DNA of 64,000 bases. Origin: Gyrodactylus bullatarudis (taxonomy: Eukaryota; Platyhelminthes; Monogenea; Gyrodactylidea; Gyrodactylidae). Of this stretch, positions 14,856-25,700 are shown in pieces. The position numbers and the translations under genes are program-made. The notes under the pieces are model-generated. The model had not been told where the DNA came from. It searched no databases and saw only the letters and a program-made list of their open reading frames with translations. The stretch lies in assembly GCA_012064415.1 (NCBI GenBank), contig SSNU01000265.1, positions 242,598 through 306,597 on the forward strand, given 5' to 3'. Every line of letters starts with the position of its first letter. Position 1 is the first letter of the stretch.

Positions 14856-15620
14856 AGCTAAAGTTGGTTAATATGAAGTTGGGAATCTATGATTTTTACA
14901 GAAATCTCGATATTTTCATCAAGAATTCGAATTTTTTAAAAGATTTCCTGGAATCCTACTCATGTTGCCCACTTTCACCATTTGAAGAAAAAGAAATCTG
15001 AAAAAAATTATTTTTATGAAAAATATGGTCATTTTTCAAATTCCCATTTGGCTCCAAAATCCCATTTTTTCGAACTTTCAACTGAAAATTTTTAGTGACT
15101 TGAAAGTAGGAAAGTGATCAAAAATTTATCTCCAGGATCAAGATTAGACAAGAAAGCTGACTAGCACCGTCAAGTTATCGACAGTTACCCCATTTTCGAT
15201 AGATTTTGAATTATCGAAATTTCATTGATTTTCAAGTAGTGAAAATGATCAAAAAATCTAAATTTCGCTCCCAAACGATAATGTGATTATGCATAAGATT
15301 AGATTCATTTGAATTGATTTTCTTGTCTAATCTCGATCCTGAAAAAACTCTTTCGATCAGCCTCCCACTTTCAAATCACCAAAAATTTTCAGCTCAAAGT
15401 TCGAAAATATGGGATTTTGGCGCCAAATGGGAATTTGAAAAATGACCATATTTTTCATAAAAATAATTTTTTTCAGATTTCTTTTTCTTCAAATGGTGAA
15501 AGTGGGCAACATGAGTAGGATTCCAGGAAATCTTTTAAAAAATTCGAATTCTTGATGAAAATATCGAGATTTCTGTAAAAATCATAGATTCCCAACTTCA
15601 TATCAATTAGCTTTAGTTGG
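14856..15620. repeat. Long fold-back element with arms of about 330 bp
   Basis: The two halves are near-perfect reverse complements. The left end reads AGCTAAAGTTGGTTAATATG and the right end CATATCAATTAGCTTTAGTT. Internal landmarks pair across the element: GGAATCTATGATTTTTACAG with its complement, TGTTGCCCACTTTCACCATT with its complement, and 'gatcaagattagacaagaaa' with 'ttcttgtctaatctcgatc'. The centre is a spacer of about 100 bp. There is no transposase. Long uninterrupted frames inside it are arm artefacts. Related elements lie at 37441-38128, 38296-39030, about 47090-47640 and 56222-56467. Confidence 0.85.
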
Positions 15621-15934
15621 GAATCTGGGAAGGATGCAGATTTCCTTAAATTCTGATTATAAAACAGACGCTTATCATTTGTAGAGTGAAAAAATTCATT
15701 CATGTGTAGAAAGCCTAACATCTCAGGCATTATATAAATTAGCACAATAGAATCCGGGAAGCAACATGCCCCTGCATTTACGAATCGGGGTAAAAAGAAT
15801 CATTACCTGAAGAAGAGAAGGGTATCCTAGAAACATCAACCTTTCCTTACCACAGTATTACAATATTCTTTATTAAATCCTGGGAATGATTGAACCAATC
15901 AAAGGATCCCAATTTTATTAATAAGTTTGTATAA

Positions 15935-16740
15935 ATATCTAGTCGGTGTAAGAGTCTGATGAGAACCAGTGAAATAAAAGCTTTATTACCAATTATTCAC
16001 TTGTCTTCCAATCCTCATAATGAATTTCTCATTAAATTCAAAAGAATTTCGGCAATATTTCCCACAAAATTATATAAATTATAATTTTCAACCAAGTAGT
16101 TCTTCAGGGAGCTGTTCTGCATATATTGACTATAACGTTGTGCGCATGCTACCTCCAATATATCTTGTCTTCTGTATGATGTATTGGTCTATCTGTTGAA
16201 TATGAAGAAGGTGTAAAATTTCTCAATAAATTATAAAAATCAATATAGCTAGTATTATTAGTATTTTTGGACTCAGAAGCAATTTTGTTACAGAGTTGAA
16301 GAAAGAACATATGGAAGAATCATTTTTCGTTTATCTCTATTTACATAGGACTCCATGGAAATCAGAAGTTTCTGCTAATTTTTATAATATCTAAAACATT
16401 GTAATGGGTTGAAAATATCTAAATGATGGATAAATTCAAATTTTTCTGAAAGATAATATTTCAAAATGCATTAATTTGAACTCTCCCATTAGTTCATTTT
16501 GAAAATGCTCAATGAAATATATAACCTGTTTCCAATGAGGAATTCATTGTAAGGATTTAGAAGACAAGTGAATATTTAGTGATAAAGCTTGTATTTCACC
16601 GGATCTCATTAGACTCTTACACCGGCTAGATATATATACAATTTTAAAACAGATAAAATGTTTAATAAAATCCTCTGATTGGTTCAATCGGATTTGAGCA
16701 CAATAGAGCACAAGGGAAATATATAACGTTCATCACTAAG
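15935..16740. repeat. Nested or paired half copies of the palindromic MITE family
   Basis: The segment 15935-16030 (TCGGTGTAAGAGTCTGATGA ... CACTTGTCTTCCAATCCTCA) is the reverse complement of 16545-16640 (AGAAGACAAGTGAATATTTA ... AGACTCTTACACCGGC). Each corresponds to one arm of the family, but they point away from each other. A further degenerate arm follows at about 16700-16745 (AAATATATAACGTTCATCAC). The simplest reading is two decayed copies side by side. There is no coding content. Confidence 0.55.
16088..16160 (+). repeat. Short interspersed repeat, copy 2
   Basis: This is the partner of 13269-13340: ACCAAGTAGTTCTTCAGGGA, then GACTATAACGTTGTGCGCAT and GCTACC. Both copies follow a TAATTTT-type lead-in. 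Finding two copies in one intron and none recognisable elsewhere in the window suggests a low-copy dispersed repeat or a local duplication. Confidence 0.5.
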
Positions 16741-17440
16741 ATACACGTTATGCGTTTAGAAATCAACAAAATGTTTTGGTAAAATTTGGAAAATATAATC
16801 ATTTAAATCTTATCATTTTGCTTAGTTTAAACTTTTGATAATTCTCAGAGTTTGATCTGAAAACTGCATACTCTCCGACACAATTATTATGTTCTTCTCT
16901 CGAGTAAATCCTTTTTATTAAGGACTACTTCTCTCTCTGTATTCTATACTGTAAAAGACTACAATCCAAAAATTCCTTCAGGATTAAAGTTCAAAAATCT
17001 CTTGAATCCATTTTGAATATATATTTTTCTTACTGGATTTAATCTCTTTTTATAATTAGATTACATCTCTTCAATGTTGCATTTTTTTCTTTAAACTCAA
17101 AGTAAGCATTATCATTTAGTTTTATCAAAAGGGGAATAAAGTTTCTTCGAATAATAAGTAACTAATCTGTCCATTTTGTTTTTATTGATTTCTCCTCTCT
17201 GTCATTCAACAATTATATTTAATACATGTATTAGACTTGGAAAAAATTTCTCAAAGTTAATACTATAATCATACATCGAGGAATTTAATCAAGTATTTTA
17301 ATACTTTTTTATGCTTCTGGAATATTTATGATTAACAAAATTGTGAAAATTAAAACGTTTTTTGACCAACCAAAATTGTATTATTCATGAAAAATGAGAG
17401 AAATTTCATTAAAAAAACAAGAATTTCAATAGTTAATATG

Positions 17441-17936
17441 AAGCTAGTTGACATGAAGATAAGAATTTAGTTTTTTTACAAATAACTCAATATTTTTCAT
17501 CGGAAAGTCAGAAAGAATTTTATTTTTCGAATTCCATGTTTGTAGAGTAAATTAAAATTCAACTGTGTTTTCTCATTTTTGCACAACATTCAATATCTTT
17601 TTGCGAATAGCCAGGAAAAAATTATTCCTTGATGAAATGAGATGTTAAAATAATTTTTTTTAATTCGAAAAGAAATCAATTTGACCGAACTTTTTTGAAC
17701 TTTGAAAATGTATCAAATCAACTTTCGTAGATTAAAAAAAATTTGAAACTGACATTTAGGGTCATCATTCGACAAAGTTGAGAGAAACTAACAATTTTAA
17801 AGAAAAAAGTTTTGGGCTCGAAAGCTGAAATTTGATGGATTTTCGAAATTCAAAAGACAGACCAATTTTGGTCAGATTGAATTTTTTACCTTAATAACTT
17901 CATTAGTAAATTCTCATCTTTATGTCAATTAGGTTC
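17441..17936. repeat. Fold-back element, diverged copy
   Basis: The left end AAGCTAGTTGACATGAAGAT and the right end ATCTTTATGTCAATTAGG match the ends of the element at 12068-12446. Inner pairing is weaker than in that copy, with ACTCAATATTTTTCATCGG near the left and a TTTTGGTCAGATTGAATTTT block near the right. It is non-coding. Confidence 0.6.
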
Positions 17937-18021
17937 TAAAGTCTCAATCATTAATCAAAAATCGATCTCAAAAATTTTTATTTCTCCTATGATCTCCTAT
18001 TGACATTGTTGAAAAATAAAT

Positions 18022-18255
18022 TTTCGTTTGGTTCTAAACTCATAAGGAAGGTTAGAGAAAACTAGCGTATATTTGAGTGATAAACGTTATATTTCGCCGG
18101 GTCTCTTCAGACTCTACTCTAATAATTTTGCATTGTAATAGTATTTAAATGTTACCGGGGTAGAGTCTGAAAAGACCCGGCGAAATATAACGTTTATCAC
18201 TCAAATATACGCTAGTTTTCTCTAACCTTCCTTATGAGTTTAGAACCAAACGAAA
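18022..18255. repeat. Near-perfect palindromic MITE
   Basis: Two arms of about 96 bp are reverse complements with hardly a mismatch. The outer ends are TTTCGTTTGGTTCTAAACTC and its complement. The arms then carry GGTTAGAGAAAACTAGCGTA and GTTATATTTCGCCGGGTCTC, followed by TTCAGACTCTAC. A short centre with ATTTAAATGTTACCGGGG separates them. Transcribed, this would fold into one long hairpin. The near absence of arm divergence suggests recent activity or gene conversion. It belongs to the family at 4764, 6690, 16545, about 30605 and 56170. Confidence 0.85.
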
Positions 18256-18710
18256 TTATTCTTGATGAAATTCGTCAATATTATCGTTCAAGAACAAATT
18301 TCATTATTGGGCTACACTTCATGTGTATGATCACTATTTTTATGTAAAAAATTGGAAATTCACTAAACCCTATCGCGAGACGATAGATAAGAAGATTCAA
18401 AATTGATACGAAACGATTGTAAATAAGATTCTAATGGGAATTCTATTCAATAAGGATTCTTATCTTGATTCCATCTAAAAAAGTCAAAACCAAAGTTGAC
18501 TAATCTTAACTATTTTTGAGATTTATTCACCATAAAATCATAAAAAATTAGATTATTATGTGATGTTGTTCGGATCTGCGTAATATCTGACTTTGAATAA
18601 TCGCCTTGTAAAGGGCGAATCTTCCGAAATGTCCAAAATATTCAGGCTTTTAGTGGTTTCGTTATTCAGGATTTTTTCAATAAGATAAAATGATCTCTTT
18701 TTTCATTTAG

Positions 18711-18799
18711 CCACTCGCATGGACAATTCAAAGCCTTACAAGAAAGAGTTAGCTTTCCTCAATTACACTTATAAAGCATTCGACATTTGGGGTGATTAA
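18711..18799 (+). CDS. STK38: NDR-family kinase, terminal exon with hydrophobic motif
   Basis: After acceptor TTTCATTTAG two bases complete the codon left open by the exon ending at 13103. The frame continues TRMDNSKPYKKELAFLNYTY, then KAFDIWGD and a TAA. FLNYTYKAF is the AGC-kinase C-terminal hydrophobic motif; its threonine corresponds to the site phosphorylated by MST-type kinases in NDR1/2. The tail after the motif is only a few residues, shorter than in vertebrate NDR. Together the two exons encode about 224 residues. The exact phase match over a 5.6-kb intron supports the join. Confidence 0.92.
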
Positions 18800-19930
18800 A
18801 TATCGTTCGACACGACTTGTCCCTCCAACCTCTCTGATCAACCTCAAGACCCTTTATTATACATCACCACCTCACCAAGCTCACCTTTCCTCTTCCCTTG
18901 AATGAGTTATATTGTATAAATATACAATAATAATAATACGTCAGTACTACTATGTACATGAATTTCCTATCAAGTTAACAACTTATTGAATGCTATGAAT
19001 AAATTATTATTATTATTATAGATGAAAAATTTATGAGAAAAAAAGACGAAAATTCCACTCTCTTGCACACACAATTCACAGTTTATTCCAGATAACTTTT
19101 TGTTCTCTTTTTTCTTCTTCAAAATTTTCAATGCCTCCCTTTCGAGTCAAGTTCTATTCATATTAATATTAATGTGGGGATCAATCTATGATGTTGTAGA
19201 AACAACTCTTTCTCTCTGTCTCTTTCGCAGTGTATATTCATTTTGTTAATTCTCGAAAACTATCTTGTCATTTTGTTTTGTCCTTTTTTCTAAACCATCT
19301 AAACCAACTCGCGAGGGTGTCTCTTGCCAACTGAGAAAATTCCAAGAAAATATAGACTCTATTTAATAACCAAGTTTTCATTGCTCAACCAAGAAGAAGA
19401 ATATTTATTTTCTCTCCCAGTGTATCACAAATTCTATTCGATAATTTTAAACTCAGTCCCATCCTTTATTCATGGATTTCACGGATTTCATTTTCTCAAA
19501 TTTTAGAATCCACAAATCTCCTTCTGTTATGTGTGAAATTGAGTCATTTTATTCCACAAACTTTTTTTATACCAATATTATATATTATTTTAATTATTAA
19601 TTATCATCATCACTACACAATATACAATACTACTCACACAAACACATGGTGTTTATTTTAATCCAAAACCATAGAAAATTTATACGTACCAATATTATAC
19701 CAAAACATAGAAGGACAATAATACTGTATTACTATTATTATATACGATTGACTTTATAAAATGAAAAGATGCTAAACAAACAAAAAGGACAGAAAAAAGA
19801 AGCAGATTACATAACCTAAAAGTGTTCCTGCTTCGAGAAAAATGTTGTTAATAAATTTATCTTTTTGAAAATGCATCTCTACTTCTTTCGAGAATAACTA
19901 TAGTATAGTGTTAAACTGAATTTCGCCTAG

Positions 19931-20269
19931 ACTAAAATCGCCCTTCGATAAAATACATTCAAGTACAGATCAGATTGAACCAGTCCCTGCATCATCAAGA
20001 TTCCAAGTATTGCGAAAGAAGATTTCTGAATTTCTTGATAAAAAGCAAGCTGAAGGATATGAAATAAATAAGAATGAACTTCTTGGAATCATAAATGAAT
20101 GTAGAAATAGCCTCAACATGCCATATATTAAAATGAGTCACAACTACGTAAAATATGTAATGAAAACCGAAAATAATAAAGAACGCAATGTAAGTTTTCG
20201 TTCTATTAATTCATTCAGATTCTTGCTAGAAAAATTCGTCTTGATCGAGAAATAAATCTTCAGAGATGA
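19931..20269 (+). CDS. Unrecognised gene, last two exons
   Basis: The first exon (19931-20189) follows acceptor TTTCGCCTAG and stays open for 86 codons, beginning LKSPFDKIHSSTDQIEPVPA and including RKKISEFLDKKQAEGYEINK and KMSHNYVKYVMKTENNKERN. It ends at donor GTAAGTTTTC. A 29-nt intron (20190-20218) ends in ATTCATTCAG, and the second exon reads ILARKIRLDREINLQR to a TGA at 20269. An AATAAA lies at about 20386. The product is rich in Lys, Glu and Asn and mostly helical; I do not recognise a family. Base composition and intact splice borders argue for a real exon pair rather than chance. Upstream exons were not found between 18800 and 19930. It is convergent with lamin. Confidence 0.55.
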
Positions 20270-22677
20270 ATATAATGTATAATTTTCTAAGATCTCGCAA
20301 GAAAAATGGTATGCTTGAACAGTTTACCGAAATCAAAATTTGGCGTAAAATTCAAAAAGAAAAAATTGATGATATTTTTGATTTTAATAAATAAATTAAA
20401 TTATTGTTACCTAAAAACGCGGTTTGTTCATAGCCTAGGGTTGGTGAGAAGTGAAAAGAAAATTGGTTAGGAAGATACTCTAATTCTATTTGGTTGTTGG
20501 TTTTCATGCATATTGTTGGACACCCTGATGAGGAGCAGAGAGCTATAAATATAAATTTGGTATGAAAATAATTCATCCATCGAGCCATGATGTGTGTAAT
20601 TAACTGTATTTCAATACAATCCCACCAAATTTCCCTTCAAAATACCCTTTTTATGCTTCTGGAATAAGATAAAAAAAATTGTCAGCATTTACGACGATAA
20701 ATGAATTCATTTCGGATGGATTTGTCCTTATAATCATCCATGTTAAAAATGATTGACTCAAATTCTGAATAAAATTATTAGAGGTTACGGGCAAAACTAA
20801 TTTTACCAAACTCTGCTTGTAGACTCATTTGTTACTCTAGAATATACTAAATTAAATTACTACCTTGTGATCAGTCTCAAATTCAAACTTGATTCATAAA
20901 AAAATCTCGAAATAAATGAAAAAATCTCAATTTTTCGATTCCCATGATAAAGTCAGATTTTTGTAAAAATCGTCGTTTCACAAAATAATCGAGAATAGCT
21001 TTAGATACACAAAAACAATTAATATTAAAGATAAGTGACAGCAATGACCCTGGACACGAGTAACAAGTTCATGGGATTTTTTTTAATTTTCGAATTACTC
21101 ATTCAAATAATCACTGGTGAGCTTCTCATTTTAATTATAAATTAGTTAAGATTCATTTATTTTTAGCTAATCAATGTAAAATTTATCCATCTTTTTTTGT
21201 CCTGTAACTTTTCTGATTGACGAAGAGACTAAAAGCTTTTTACAATCGATGACATGAGAATGAATCCCTCGCGATAAACTTGGAGAGAAATAAAAGGGGG
21301 CAGCTATTCTCTCATTAAACCATAAGTTTTAAATTGATTCCCTGATCCAATTAAAGACTACTAGGCAAAGAAGGATTCATATGAAAATTGATTTATATTG
21401 AAAATTCACTTTCTACTAACATGAAAATTTATTCATTGATAACATAATGTTGATTCTTTGTTCAATAAAGTATCTCACAGGTTTTATATAGTCGAACATG
21501 AAAGAAAACGCACCAAGAATATATAGACTTGTGTAGTTTTGACAATTTACACAAAAACTTCTGCAGAAAGAGAATAGATAAACTTTTATCGATTTTGTGT
21601 ACTTTCATTTTTTATTTATAAAATAGTAGAAATCTAAATAAAATCTGTTATCAAATCTGGTGTTTTTTCAATTGCCGAAATTAAGTCCAACTGAATTATT
21701 CTGAAGAATTATTGGAATTTGCTATTCTTCATAGAGTCGCGGTATATTCGTGTCCCGTGTTAATGATAATGAATATTTGATTGAGTAAAATAATTATTCT
21801 TATTCATTTTTTTGAAAAAAACTGTCATTTTAATTTATCAGTTTGCAAGCCATAAAAATGATCGAAAAAAGTAGGCTTTCGCACGTTAAAGAGGTCTACG
21901 TGCCTAATGGTGATCCGGAAAAATAAACATTCATTTAAAAAAGTTTAAAAAATCTAAAAATCGCACCAACTCGAAATTTAAAATGACTTCAAATTTTTCG
22001 ATTTTTTTTCTTAAATGTACACTTTGAATCGGTTACCTAAAAATATTTAGAATACCTTGATGAAAAATTGAGATTTTCGTAAAAAACATGAATCGCCAAA
22101 CAGCTTTATTTGAAACCAATAATTTTAATTTGACGAATTCTTTTTAAAGTTTTATAAATGAATACCTAGACTAAGCCTATTCGCGGACTATTTTCAGAAT
22201 AGTTTTACATATCAAAAAGTAAATAAATGAAAACAAGATTCAATATTTTTATTATTATTTCACAAATTATTATAGAATTACAGCAAATAACAATAGTATT
22301 GAAATAAAATCAAAAATCTCTAATTTTTCCTGGTGCAAAGTAAAATAAATGAATATTCTTTAATTGATATGTTGATGTTCCTTTTTTCGTAAATATTGAA
22401 AAGAAATATTAGATTTTGTTGTTGAAATTTTTGTTTTTCTACTTCAGAAGGATTAGCTGAATCCCCTTCATTAAATGAAAAAGTTATTTAAGAAAATTAT
22501 TCAAATCTACAATTGAAAGAAAACACACTATGCAAAGATTTATCGTAAACGTTAGAATAAAGAAAATTTTTCTACGAATATTATTAATAAATGTTTTACA
22601 TGTTTCTTGGAAATGATAGCAAATTTCGGGATTTTAAACATTTTCGAATTGATTGGTTGTTGCATGTCATAAAAATT
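20270..22677. other. Convergent intergenic region with repeat remnants
   Basis: No exon is seen. The region holds the 3' flank of the 19931-20269 gene, half copies of fold-back elements (about 20880-20990 and 22040-22110, both ending in a TTTTTGTAAAAATCGT-type arm), and a repeat around 21960-22060 (TTTGAATCGGTTACCTAAAA) that reappears at about 56660. It presumably also contains the lamin 3' untranslated region on the minus strand. Confidence 0.6.
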
Positions 22678-22719
22678 CTATTGGATCAGTACTGAACGTT
22701 GGCAATGGTTTGCACGTTC
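22678..22719 (-). CDS. LMN: Lamin exon 9: C terminus without CaaX
   Basis: After acceptor CTTTTTAG the last exon reads ERANHCQRSVLIQ and a TAG at 22678-22680. ER continues the Gly-Glu-Glu of the last beta strand of the tail domain, which supports the join. The chain stops soon after the Ig fold, with no Cys-aliphatic-aliphatic-x motif for farnesylation. An alternative downstream exon supplying CaaX cannot be excluded; I saw none. Confidence 0.75.
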   Translation of the reverse strand, partial: ERANHCQRSVLIQ

Positions 22720-25700
22720 CTAAAAAGGAAAAGGTTGATATTTCTAAGTGAAAATGTAAGAAAATACGATTATTCATTCAAAGTAAAAAATTCAATTTAT
22801 TAGCTGAGATCTCCCAATCAAACTTTGTTAGACGCAAGATATGAGCTCAGATTAGGTAATCTAATTGGAATCAAACCTACAAGTTGGTCAGGTAGTATAG
22901 TGAATAGGAACCCTTTAATGAAAAACCCTAAAGTCATATCAAGTCAACAAAGGCATAGATTGCTAAAATATTCAATTGATTCAATATTTTTTAATTTAAA
23001 TTAAATTTATACTCCAGTTACTTGTAAGTAGATACGTTTTAGATAGAAAAATTAGTCAATAAATCTTGTTACAGACTCATAATGAATCACCATCGTTGTT
23101 TAGACAAACCTTTTTCCACTTCTTATATCAATTGTAGATGATACTTTTCGCTAATTTGATAGAGATAAGAAGTAAGCTTGAATTGTTCGATAGAGCTCAT
23201 ACTTGTATAATGAAACGCAAATTTATTCATCATTCTGTTTAAAAACTGATTATACGAGCAGAGATTAATCTCCGGAAATTAATTTTACGCCTGTTCTCAA
23301 TTATTTTCTTGTTGGATGAAACATGTTGAGAATAGGACTTCTTCATAGGTTCGAGTAAAGATCACAGGATAAAACTTTTTTCCTCAGGACTCTATCTGCT
23401 ATAAGTGTATTGTTATTAATAAGATACAATAAATTCATCATCTTTTCATACAGGAATAATAATATTTTGTTTTCTATAGAAGGGGAATTAGCCATGCGAT
23501 ATTCATTAAATATAGATATGAATGATATTCCATGAAAAATAATAATAATTTTTCTAATATTAATACGATTTAATTTGAATCTTTCACTAAAAGATTATGG
23601 CTCTATAGGTTGATTTATCGATTGAAATGAAATGATTAAAGTGACGTATATAAATGATTTTCTGCATCTAAATTACGTGTTATTTATCTGAGAGGTTGAA
23701 ATAAAAGAACATGTTTTAATTATTGTACGATTTAATTTATGCAGTCGTTGGTTGAACATTGAAAAATCATGGACCAGACGGAAGAAAATTAATTCCATAA
23801 TTTGGAATACAATCGAAGCAAAGTCTTGCATCATTAATTTAAGATAAAAAACGTTGTGAATAAATTTAGCTTTGACCAGTTTTGGAAAAGTTAAAAATAC
23901 TCCCTCCTTTTTTGGATGTGATTGATGTCTTCCTCCCATTTAATGGGGGGAAGGAATTCATCCACTGTAGCTATTTAATGGTTACTAAATCTTTTTCTAG
24001 CTGACAAAATTCAGATGTCGAATGAATGCCAAAATTGACCTCAAATCAATCAGAAGAATTCACTGTGATGACTTTTGATAGGCTTCTTTATTGGTTTATT
24101 ATTATAAAAGTAACCTTTTCCAGACAATTTGTGACCAGCAGATTATCATGGATAGAGATTTTAAATATAAAAAACTCTCTTTGGCGAGAAGTTGACACAA
24201 ATCTTACATCTTTATTAACCTTATTTTCACACTTCGTGAATGAAATCAGGAGAGAATTCTCTTCAAATTGAGTCATAAAACAAGAAAAATAACAAAATTT
24301 GCCAAAAAAAAATACAATTTAGAAATATTCACACTACTTCTTAGTATATTGGGTAGAATAATTTTTATTTCATACATTAAAACTGTTACCAATTTTGAAT
24401 AATTTATGGTATGAATTATTCTCACATTTGAAGAGAAATTCAATTTCATATAGTGAAAGTCCACAAAAATTTGTCTAGCATTCTGATTGGTTTAACAGAG
24501 AAAAAACTTTTAATGAGAGCCAATCTCTTGGTGACTCGAATTTTTCTTTAAATTTGAGAAGAATCCGTAGTTTGCTATGCGTTATTTAATATAAATTCTT
24601 CAAAGATAACCATATTCTTATTCAAGTTTATAGTTAAATAAACTTTTTGATATTCTCATATAGGAAAATTATCTGAATTTTTATCAAAAAATATTTTCGA
24701 CGAATATAATTATATTATTACAATAATTAGGATGGTCAAAAAATAGCATTTTTTCAGAAAAAAAAAAAAATATATATATATATATATACTACTCGTAAGT
24801 AAATTATAAAAAATATTTTTTCGTTAGTTTGAGACAGAATATTACGTCCAAACTTGTGATCAGACATTTGATTACGGAACAAATCAAGTTAAATAATATC
24901 CCAAGCTTGCAATTTTTCTTCAACCATTCAAAAAGCTTCAGAACAGGCCCTATTACGAGACTGAGACGCCTTAGAAACAGCTTGAATCAAATGAAGAGAT
25001 GATAGCAAATAAGAAAAATAAGATTTGTTCTCATACTAGAAATAGCATTCGATTTTGAATAGCAGAAAAATTGCAAACTTATTTTCGTAAGCAAATATCC
25101 TTGATGCTCAAGAATATTAATTTTATAAATCTCATTGAAATTCTAGCAACATATCAAAAATAGCAAAATAAATTTGAGTTACCTCTCCGTGTGGATTGAA
25201 AAGTGTAGTCTGGACGAAATTGCCAACACCCCATGTTGAATAGGGACTCTCGAGATCTTCATTGGTAACACAGTTGTTATTATTTTGACCACGGGCCCAA
25301 ATCTAAAATAAATAAAATTAATTATTTATCATCATCAAGTCCCGATTAGAATACAGACTATTCGGACATTAGATCAAAGAACAGGTGCTTTATATACTAA
25401 AGATTTGAAACATTTGAGGTGAGGGCTTGAAAGATCAATAATTCCAACTTATTTTTCATACATAAATATTTCAATGGAGTTTTGCGGTACCGATCGAATC
25501 ATTAGAAAATTCGGTAGCAGTTCGTTTCAGGTTCAGTGAAAAATTGGGCTTAGCACTCCTTTTGCGTGTAGCCAATCAGATTCATTTGAGTTCTTACAAG
25601 TGGGGGATCATGGTCACCATGGATAATCCACATTATATTTAGTCTATGGTTCGGTTAAGGTTCAGTCTATTCAACGGAGAGTATTCATGTGATAAGATTA

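Noticed and set aside
14880..15745. Open frame of 90 codons on the minus strand at 15473-15745 and similar ones nearby
   Set aside because: They lie in arms of the fold-back element, and equivalent frames recur on the opposite strand of the other copies; no motif.
24765..24790. A-rich and TA-repeat tract as a possible regulatory element
   Set aside because: Simple microsatellite in a lamin intron, nothing else around it.
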